The position numbers were made by a program, and so were the translations under genes. Shown here piece by piece: positions 6,805 to 12,668 of a stretch of DNA of 14,881 nucleotides; the stretch's first letter is position 1; each line of letters begins with the position of its first letter. Source of the stretch: CAISOG01 sp044375625 (GTDB lineage Bacteria; Pseudomonadota; Alphaproteobacteria; CAISOG01); assembly GCA_044375625.1 (NCBI GenBank), contig JBILMH010000040.1:1-14881 (forward strand). The letters run 5' to 3'. The notes under the pieces are model-generated. The model searched no databases and had not been told where the DNA came from. It saw nothing but the letters and a program-made list of their open reading frames with translations.

Positions 6805-8880
6805 TTACGGCAGAGTGATGGTCAGGATGCCTTCTGCACGCCCGCCCGCCGTGGTGGCCGACGAAGGGGTTAGCACCAATTCCTGCTGCACGCTGGCCAA
6901 CAGGCAGGTGGTGGCATCCCCCTGGGGGTAATAATACAGACTACCACTCAGGCGATAACGATGGTTGGCGGTCAGCGCCAACAAAGTCAGGGGGTGTTTG
7001 GCCAGTTGCAGGGGATCCAACGCCTGTATCCGCCGATTGGCGGTCAGGTCGTCCAGCTGCAACCAATTGGGTGCCTCAGCGTTCAAATGCCAACCCGCGG
7101 GCAGTTTCAGGGTCAGGCTTAATGGCTTGCCCGCGGCCACATTTGGCCAGTCTTGCGCAATTCGGTTAGGCAGGGGCGTGCTATCGGCAATGGGGGTGGC
7201 GGCGTTAGCCGATTCTGTCGGCTGATCCGCTCCCGTCACGCTGGCAAGGTGCACCGGCCAGTCGGTTAGGCGTTGATCACTCAGGTCAAAGCGGCGAATC
7301 GCGTGGTTGTTGGTGTCGGTAATCCACAGCTGGTTTTGAATTAGGATCACGCCGTTGGGTTCGTTCAACCTGGCATTGCTGGCCTCCCCCAACTGATCCC
7401 CCGCGCTGCCATTGCCCAGCAGGGTGGTCAGCTGTGCGGTCTTAAAGTCATAAAAACGCAGGGCATGGTTGTAGCTGTCGGCGATATACACCCCCGTATC
7501 ACTGGCCACCAAACCCAAGGCATGTTGCAGGCGGCCACGCCCACGATCGCCATCGACCAGGCCGAATTCAAACAACCCCTCCCCAATCAGGGTGCTGACC
7601 TTGCCGTTCTTCAGCTGACGCAGACTGCTGGTTTCCGAATCCACAAAGTACAGCGTGTCGCCATGCACGCTTAACCCACTGGGTTGCGACAGGCTGTTGT
7701 AGGGAAAGCTGCCATCATCAATGGATTCACGGCCATTGCCAGCCAACGGACTAAGGGTTGTCGTCAAGGTGTCATAGATCCACAGCTGATGGGTGCCGGC
7801 CATAGCGATAGCAATGCTGTGATCGTTGGGGTACCAGGCCAAATCCCAGGGGGAGGCCAGCGGGGTTGTCAGGCGGCCATTGGTGATGGCGGGGGCACTG
7901 CGCCGCAGGATATTGCCACGCTCCCCCGTGCCGGCCAGGGTGCTGACCCGCTTGGTGGTAAGGTCGATTAGGCGCAACCGATGGTTGGCGGTGTCGGCAA
8001 CATAGATTTTGTCGCCCCGTGCCAACACCCCCTGGGGCTGGTTAAAGCCAGCACTGGCAAAATCTCCGTCAGCAAAATTGGCCTGGCCATTGCCAATGCT
8101 GGTCAGAATTTGGCCGTCCAAGTTGGTCAGCAGGATACGGTGGTGGCCGCTGTCGCTGATAACCAGGGCGGGTTGCCCCTGCCAATCGGGCAGATAGGCC
8201 AGCTTAGCAGGATAGGATAGCGCTTTCGCTTGCGCCCGCTGCTGCGGCTTATCTTTTTCCAGGGCGATGGGCAGCGGTTGGCGGTTCAACGTGGCCGCGT
8301 CGGTGTTGCTGAGCAGGCGGGTAATCGCGCTCTGGACATCGGCGTAATGCCCCTCCCCACTCCAGTCGTTCACCAGGCGGCCGTTGCCATCAAACAGCAT
8401 CAAGGTTGGCCAGGAATGCACCCCCAACCCCTGCCAAACCCGAAAAGCGGCATCGTTAACCACGGGATGATGAATGCCATAGCGCACAATCGCGCTGCCA
8501 ATCGCCGCCGATTCCTGCTCATTACGAAACTTGGCCGAATGCACGCCGATGACCAACAGCCGATCCCCAAACTCCGCCTCCAACCGTTGCAGGTCTGGCA
8601 CGATATGTTGGCAATTGATGCAGCAAAAAGTCCAGAAATCCAACAGAATGACGCGGCCACGCAAATCCTGCTCCATCAGGGGGCGGCTGACGTTCAACCA
8701 GGCCGGCTCCGCACTAAGCAGGCGATAAAGCTGCGGGTTGTTGTTGACACCAAAAGATGGGTTGCGGGTGAACATCACACCTCCGATTACAAGAAAAAGC
8801 AGGGTTAGATAGACGGTTACGATGGCCGTCGGGCGGTGCGGCCAAAAGGTACGGATAAGATTGAGTCGAATGCGACGCAT
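6805..8880 (-). CDS. Membrane-anchored thioredoxin / NHL-propeller protein, NHLRC2-like (691 aa)
   Basis: Domain order: a basic N-terminus and one membrane segment (about 18-36) that would place the rest outside the cytoplasm; a thioredoxin-like domain (about 55-190) with WTFCCINCQH at 83-92 and the cis-proline motif SWPT at 156-159; an NHL-type beta-propeller (about 220-540) with repeated D(T/S)xNHxxR motifs such as ADTANHRLR, ADSYNHALR and TDTNNHAIR; and a C-terminal beta-rich region (585-690). The CCINC active site and the fused propeller are typical of the NHLRC2 family, whose biochemical role in bacteria is poorly known. A disulfide or redox role in the periplasm is inferred. The gene follows znuA on the same strand but has its own promoter candidate. 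No good SD precedes the ATG; it is kept because the membrane anchor follows it directly. Confidence 0.85.
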   Translation of the reverse strand: MRRIRLNLIRTFWPHRPTAIVTVYLTLLFLVIGGVMFTRNPSFGVNNNPQLYRLLSAEPAWLNVSRPLMEQDLRGRVILLDFWTFCCINCQHIVPDLQRLEAEFGDRLLVIGVHSAKFRNEQESAAIGSAIVRYGIHHPVVNDAAFRVWQGLGVHSWPTLMLFDGNGRLVNDWSGEGHYADVQSAITRLLSNTDAATLNRQPLPIALEKDKPQQRAQAKALSYPAKLAYLPDWQGQPALVISDSGHHRILLTNLDGQILTSIGNGQANFADGDFASAGFNQPQGVLARGDKIYVADTANHRLRLIDLTTKRVSTLAGTGERGNILRRSAPAITNGRLTTPLASPWDLAWYPNDHSIAIAMAGTHQLWIYDTLTTTLSPLAGNGRESIDDGSFPYNSLSQPSGLSVHGDTLYFVDSETSSLRQLKNGKVSTLIGEGLFEFGLVDGDRGRGRLQHALGLVASDTGVYIADSYNHALRFYDFKTAQLTTLLGNGSAGDQLGEASNARLNEPNGVILIQNQLWITDTNNHAIRRFDLSDQRLTDWPVHLASVTGADQPTESANAATPIADSTPLPNRIAQDWPNVAAGKPLSLTLKLPAGWHLNAEAPNWLQLDDLTANRRIQALDPLQLAKHPLTLLALTANHRYRLSGSLYYYPQGDATTCLLASVQQELVLTPSSATTAGGRAEGILTITLP

Positions 8881-8910
8881 GGGTGAGGAAAGCCTGTTAA
8901 GATGCCCCGC

Positions 8911-8919
8911 ATTGTAGCA
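8911..8919 (-). promoter_or_regulatory. Extended -10 promoter of the thioredoxin/NHL gene
   Basis: On the - strand TGC TACAAT is a good extended -10 (TGnTATAAT with one mismatch). It is placed to start transcription about 25 nt before the ATG at 8880. A TTGATG farther upstream is 20 nt away, too far for a normal -35. This suggests that the gene is transcribed separately from znuA. Confidence 0.45.
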
Positions 8920-8953
8920 CGATTTTGGTTAATCCCCATCAAAAAACGGCGGA

Positions 8954-9982
8954 TCAGGGGGTGGTGGTTAACCCCCGCAGCAGGGTATCAACGTTGCTGC
9001 GCATCATGCCCAGATAGGTGGCGGCCGCCGTGCCCGGGGCATCCAGAGCGTCCGAATACAGCTTACCACCCAGGGTGCCGCCCCCCTCCTTAGCCAATTG
9101 CTGCAACATGCGAGGATCGCTGATATTTTCCAGGAACAGAGCGTGCACCCGCTGCTGGCGCATTTGTTGAATCAGGCGAGCAATGTTGCGGGCAGATGGT
9201 TGCGATTCCGTGCTCCAGCCCGCCGGCGACTCAAAGCGCAGGTCAAAAGCGCGCGCAAAATATTGAAAGGCATCGTGGCTGGTGATGGCGCGCCGTTGGT
9301 TGGCAGGCAGGCTGGTAAACTGCCCCTTTGCCCACGCGGCTGTCTCCGCCAGTTGTTTCAGATAGTTGGCGGCGCGGGTGCGATAGGCATCGCCATTGGC
9401 GGGGTCGCGGACGATAAGTGCATCACGGATGTTGGCGACGTAAATCGCGGCGTTGGCGGGATCGTGCCAGGCGTGGGGGTCATGATTATCACCCTCCCCT
9501 TCCCCATGCTTATCTTTCTCACCATGATCGGCGGCGTCATGATGATGATGATGGGCACCATCGGCGGGGGTTAGCGGCTGAATCCCACGGCTGGCCACCA
9601 CCACTGCGCCCTGATAGTTGGCACTGTGGATTAAGCGTTCCGACCACCCCTCAAACCCTAAACCGTTCAGCACCACCAGATCGGCGGCGGCAATCGTTTG
9701 CACATCACGCGGGCGCGGTTGAAAGGCGTGGGCATCCTGATTGGCGCCAATCAGCGTTTTAACCGCCACATAATCGCCGCCCACCTGCGCCACCCAATCG
9801 CCCAGAATGCTAAAACTGGCCACCACCTGCAACGGGCGGTTTGGGGTAGCGGGGTTGGCAGGGTTAGAGCTGGCGGGCGCTGTATTGGCAGGATTAGACT
9901 GGCCAGCTTCAGCCGCCTGCCCCACCAACAGCAGTGGCAGGATCAGCGCAAGCATCCAAAGTAGTCTAGCGGCCGTATTCAT
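8954..9982 (-). CDS. znuA: Periplasmic zinc-binding protein, ZnuA/TroA family (342 aa)
   Basis: This is a cluster A-I substrate-binding protein that would hand Zn(II) (or Mn(II)) to an ABC importer in the periplasm. From the chosen start there is a signal peptide (MNTAARLLWMLALILP to about AEA/GQ, residue 27), then an odd Asn/Pro/Ala-rich linker of about 20 residues. Probable ligands are H85 (QDAHAFQPRP), H170 (DPHAWHDP), H236 (TSHDAFQYF) and D311 (YSDAL), the His3-Asp pattern of zinc-type members. A His/Asp/Glu-rich loop (about 144-173, with five His in a row) favours zinc. Alternative ATGs at 10018 and 9991 exist. I chose 9982 because it begins a clean signal peptide and has AGGA 8 nt upstream. 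No znuB or znuC is adjacent. Confidence 0.88.
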   Translation of the reverse strand: MNTAARLLWMLALILPLLLVGQAAEAGQSNPANTAPASSNPANPATPNRPLQVVASFSILGDWVAQVGGDYVAVKTLIGANQDAHAFQPRPRDVQTIAAADLVVLNGLGFEGWSERLIHSANYQGAVVVASRGIQPLTPADGAHHHHHDAADHGEKDKHGEGEGDNHDPHAWHDPANAAIYVANIRDALIVRDPANGDAYRTRAANYLKQLAETAAWAKGQFTSLPANQRRAITSHDAFQYFARAFDLRFESPAGWSTESQPSARNIARLIQQMRQQRVHALFLENISDPRMLQQLAKEGGGTLGGKLYSDALDAPGTAAATYLGMMRSNVDTLLRGLTTTP

Positions 9983-9994
9983 CGCCGCCATCCT

Positions 9995-10005
9995 ACAACA
10001 GTTGT
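9995..10005. promoter_or_regulatory. Palindrome before znuA, possible operator
   Basis: ACAAC-A-GTTGT is a perfect 11-bp palindrome just upstream of the znuA start, inside the longer imperfect CTAC...GTAG (9993-10009). On the - strand TTGAAT and TAGGAT lie 17 nt apart around it, a weak promoter match. The position suits a repressor such as Zur, but the bases do not closely match a Zur box I know. Confidence 0.3.
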
Positions 10006-10064
10006 GTAGACGATTCAAGCTCTGATCCTTCGCTTTTGCTTAGCCGTCCGTCCCTTTTTTTGGT

Positions 10065-10153
10065 GCAATCGCCTGCTAATCGCCCGCTAATCGGGTGCAA
10101 TCGGGCAATTATTGGGGTGGATAATTCGGTATAATCGGGTATATAATCGGGTA
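10065..10153 (+). repeat. Phased AATCGGG repeat array upstream of fic
   Basis: AATCG(G/C)(G/C) or a close variant begins at 10067, 10078, 10089, 10099, 10111 (ATTGGGG), 10123 (AATTCGG), 10133 and 10145. The spacing is 10-12 bases, about one helical turn. The last two are a perfect 12-bp tandem copy, TATAATCGGGTA, at 10130-10141 and 10142-10153, ending on the A of the fic ATG. This looks like a set of protein-binding sites on one face of the DNA. The Fic protein's own winged helix is a natural candidate binder; that is inference. Confidence 0.65.
10130..10147 (+). promoter_or_regulatory. Duplicated TATAAT boxes of fic
   Basis: Perfect -10 hexamers occur at 10130-10135 and 10142-10147, one in each 12-bp repeat. 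No clear -35 lies 17 nt upstream of either. Use of the second would start RNA near the A of the ATG at 10153, giving a leaderless message. That would agree with the lack of a Shine-Dalgarno sequence. Confidence 0.4.
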
Positions 10154-11202
10154 TGATCAAAACCGATACCATACAAATCACGCCTGAACTCCTGGCTCTG
10201 GTTGCTGAGATTGATGAATTCAAGGGCGCCTGGCGCGCGCTTGGTACCCTTGCGCCTGATCGGTTGCGGGCGCTGCGCCATGTTGCCACCATCGAAAGCA
10301 TCGGATCTTCCACCCGCATTGAGGGCAGCAAGCTGACCGACCGCGAGATTGAGCGCCTGTTGGCCAACCTAGAAATCCAAAGTTTCCGCAGCCGCGATGA
10401 GCAGGAAGTTGCCGGCTATGCCGAGGTGATGGAAACCATCTTCCATGCCTGGGCGGACATTCCCGTCACCGAAAACCATATCAAACAGCTGCACCGCGAC
10501 CTTTTGCGCCACAGCGATAAGGACGAGCGGCACCGCGGCGACTACAAGACCTTGCGCAATGACGTCGGAGCCTTTGACGCCGATGGCAACATGATTGGCA
10601 TCGTGTTCGAAACCGCCACGCCGTTCGACACGCCGCGCCGCATGACCGAGTTGGTGCAATGGTTAAACGATGCCCGCGAGCTGAAGCGTATTCACCCGCT
10701 GCTAATCGTTGCAGTCTTCGTCGTAAGCTTCCTGGAAATCCACCCCTTTCAGGATGGCAACGGCCGCCTAAGCCGTATTCTGACCACCCTGTTGTTATTG
10801 CAGGCCGGCTATGCCTATGTGCCTTACAGCTCTCTGGAGAGCGTCATCGAAAACAGCAAAGAAGGCTACTATCTAGCCTTGCGGCAGACGCAAAGCACCA
10901 TCCGCGGCGATACCCCAAACTGGCAGCCCTGGCTGATGTTTTTCATGCGCGCCTTGCAGCAGCAAAAACACCGCCTGGCCGTGAAGGTCGAGCGCGAAAA
11001 GAAAGCCCTTGCCTCCCTATCCGAACTGGCCGTCAAAATCTTAGACTATGTACAGAACCATGGCCGCATCACCACCCGCGACATGGTGCGCGAAACTGGC
11101 GCAAGCCCGAACACGCTGAAAGCAACCTTCACATCCCTGGTTGAAAAAGGCCTTCTGGCGCGCCACGGCGGCGGCCGATCCACCTGGTATGCCCTGCCGT
11201 GA
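10153..11202 (+). CDS. Fic family AMP-transferase with C-terminal winged helix (349 aa)
   Basis: Fic enzymes move AMP (sometimes another nucleotide or phosphate group) from a nucleotide donor to a hydroxyl side chain of a target protein. The catalytic motif HPFQDGNGRLSR at 197-208 is complete, with H197 as the base and the phosphate-binding D-G-N-G-R. A self-inhibitory motif SxxxEG (S53 to G58, in SSTRIEG) precedes the Fic core, making this class II with in-cis inhibition. An N-terminal helical part (1-45) and a C-terminal winged-helix domain (about 285-349, RITTRDMVRETGASPNTLK then a wing near HGGGRST) complete the layout. No toxin-antitoxin partner gene is next to it. It is transcribed away from znuA behind the repeat array. 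Base composition is like its neighbours. The target is unknown. Confidence 0.9.
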   Translation: MIKTDTIQITPELLALVAEIDEFKGAWRALGTLAPDRLRALRHVATIESIGSSTRIEGSKLTDREIERLLANLEIQSFRSRDEQEVAGYAEVMETIFHAWADIPVTENHIKQLHRDLLRHSDKDERHRGDYKTLRNDVGAFDADGNMIGIVFETATPFDTPRRMTELVQWLNDARELKRIHPLLIVAVFVVSFLEIHPFQDGNGRLSRILTTLLLLQAGYAYVPYSSLESVIENSKEGYYLALRQTQSTIRGDTPNWQPWLMFFMRALQQQKHRLAVKVEREKKALASLSELAVKILDYVQNHGRITTRDMVRETGASPNTLKATFTSLVEKGLLARHGGGRSTWYALP

Positions 11203-11272
11203 TGATACTCACCTGCGCCGCCAGCTGACAGACCGCCTGCAAATTGCAGAGGTTGGGGTCGCCCCCCCTACC
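11203..11272. terminator. Convergent gap between fic and ahcY, small hairpins
   Basis: CTGCA-AAT-TGCAG and GGGG-TCG-CCCC are two short hairpins in this 70-nt gap where fic and ahcY converge. Neither is followed by a T-run on either strand, so they are weak candidates for a shared terminator. Confidence 0.2.
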
Positions 11273-12595
11273 CTAGTACCGATAATGGGCGGCTTTGTAG
11301 GGGCCTTCGTGCTGGACACCCAGATAGTCGGCCTGATCATCGGTCAGTTTGGTCAGCTTGACGCCCAGTTGCGATAGGTGGAGGGAGGCGACTTTTTCGT
11401 CCAGCTCCTTCGGCAGAACATAGACTTGCTTGTCGTATTTGCCCGTGGTCGTCCAAAGCTCAATCTGCGCCAACACCTGGTTGGTGAAGCTGGCACTCAT
11501 GACAAAGGCGGGGTGCCCCGTGGCGCAACCCAGGTTGACCAGGCGCCCTTGAGCCAACAGAATCAGGCGTTTGCCGTCGGGGAAGGTGATTTCATCCACC
11601 TGCGGCTTGACTTCCTGCCACTTAAAGTTGCGCAGACCCGCCACGTCGATTTCGTTATCAAAATGGCCAATGTTGCACAAAATAGCACGATCCTTCATTT
11701 GGCGCATGTGATCCAGGGTGATAATGCCCAGGTTGCCAGTCGCGGTGACAAAGATGTCGGCGCTGGCCGCCACCTCCTCCAACCGAGTCACACGATAGCC
11801 CTCCATCGAGGCTTGCAGGGCGCAGATCGGATCAATTTCCGTCACCACCACTTGCGCGCCAAAGCTACGCAGGGCGGCGGCGCAGCCCTTACCCACATCG
11901 CCAAAACCGCAAACCACGGCCAGCTTGCCCGCAATCATCACGTCGGTGGCGCGCTTAATACCATCCAGCAGGCTTTCGCGGCAACCATACAGGTTGTCGA
12001 ATTTTGATTTGGTCACCGAATCGTTGACGTTGATGACGGGGGTCAGCAATTTGCCATCCCGCATCATGTGGTACAGGCGCTTTACCCCCGTGGTGGTTTC
12101 CTCAGAAATACCGCGCACCTGACTCATCAGCTCTGGATATTTGTCATGCATCAGGCAGCTAAGGTCGGCGCCATCGTCCAGAATCATGTTGGGCGTCCAA
12201 CCATCGGGGCCATGAATAGTTTGCTCGATGCACCATTCGTACTCTTCCTCCGTTTCGCCTTTCCAGGCAAACACGGGGATGCCCGCCGCCGCAATAGCTG
12301 CCGCCGCCTGATCCACGGTGGAATAGATGTTACAACTGCTCCAACGCACCGACGCGCCCAGCTGTACCAGGGTTTCGATCAGCACGGCGGTTTCGGTGGT
12401 CATGTGCAGGCAGCCTGCAATCCGTGCGCCCTTAAGCGGCTGTTTGCCCGCGTATTCGGCACGCAGCGCCATCAGGCCAGGCATCTGGCTTTCGGCCAGG
12501 CTGATTTCCCGCCGTCCCCAAGCGGCCAGGGTGATATCGGCAACTTTATAGTCTTGGTTGGCGGCCAGTTGGGCGGCGGTAGCGGCTTGGGTCAT
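11273..12595 (-). CDS. ahcY: Adenosylhomocysteinase (440 aa)
   Basis: This cytosolic NAD-dependent enzyme splits S-adenosylhomocysteine into adenosine and homocysteine, clearing the product of methyltransferases. Recognisable parts are GCLHMTTETA (H64), ILDDGAD (140s), GISEETTTG (E165), SVTKSKFDN (K195, D199), the NAD loop GFGDVGKG (230-237), CNIGHFDNEID (308-317) and the C-terminal PYKAAHYRY with the lysine and tyrosine that reach the partner subunit's cofactor. The ATG at 12595 has GGAG 9 nt upstream, and the family alignment begins just after it; the open frame runs on upstream only through the opposite-frame end of chvG. One oddity: the normally near-invariant STQDHAAAAIA reads STVDQAAAAIA (92-102). 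The gene follows chvG on the same strand. Confidence 0.96.
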   Translation of the reverse strand: MTQAATAAQLAANQDYKVADITLAAWGRREISLAESQMPGLMALRAEYAGKQPLKGARIAGCLHMTTETAVLIETLVQLGASVRWSSCNIYSTVDQAAAAIAAAGIPVFAWKGETEEEYEWCIEQTIHGPDGWTPNMILDDGADLSCLMHDKYPELMSQVRGISEETTTGVKRLYHMMRDGKLLTPVINVNDSVTKSKFDNLYGCRESLLDGIKRATDVMIAGKLAVVCGFGDVGKGCAAALRSFGAQVVVTEIDPICALQASMEGYRVTRLEEVAASADIFVTATGNLGIITLDHMRQMKDRAILCNIGHFDNEIDVAGLRNFKWQEVKPQVDEITFPDGKRLILLAQGRLVNLGCATGHPAFVMSASFTNQVLAQIELWTTTGKYDKQVYVLPKELDEKVASLHLSQLGVKLTKLTDDQADYLGVQHEGPYKAAHYRY

Positions 12596-12618
12596 CGGTT
12601 TAGTCTCCCTGAAGAAAA

Positions 12619-12647
12619 AAATTAATCTGGCAACAGATGTTGCACAA
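12619..12647 (-). promoter_or_regulatory. Possible ahcY promoter overlapping two alternative hairpins
   Basis: On the - strand TTGTGC and TAATTT are 17 nt apart and would start RNA about 17 nt before the ahcY ATG. The same bases can form ATCTG-TTGC-CAGAT (12625-12638) followed by TAATTTTTTT, which is terminator-like, or the exclusive alternative GCAAC-ATCT-GTTGC (12630-12643). Promoter, chvG terminator and attenuator are all possible. Confidence 0.3.
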
Positions 12648-12668
12648 GACAGCGGCAAAAGAAAGAGG

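Noticed and set aside
8230..8808. 192-aa open frame on the + strand inside the thioredoxin/NHL gene
   Set aside because: It is antisense to the conserved thioredoxin domain, with no recognisable protein features.
8941..8978. Terminator after znuA
   Set aside because: A GGGGGT/ACCCCC stem and a T6 run exist on the - strand, but 10 nt separate them, so it is not a normal intrinsic terminator.
10659..11144. 161-aa open frame overlapping fic in another frame
   Set aside because: It is rich in Arg, Pro and His and lies inside the Fic and winged-helix coding sequence, which explains it.
10153..11202. Fic (Doc-like) toxin-antitoxin pair
   Set aside because: The inhibitory motif is inside the same protein and no small partner gene is present on either side.
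11378..12007. 209-aa open frame on the + strand inside ahcY
   Set aside because: It is a shadow of the highly conserved ahcY with no domain signal.
12596..12668. SAH or SAM riboswitch before ahcY
   Set aside because: The gap is only 73 nt and I cannot trace the conserved core of a known SAH or SAM riboswitch in it.
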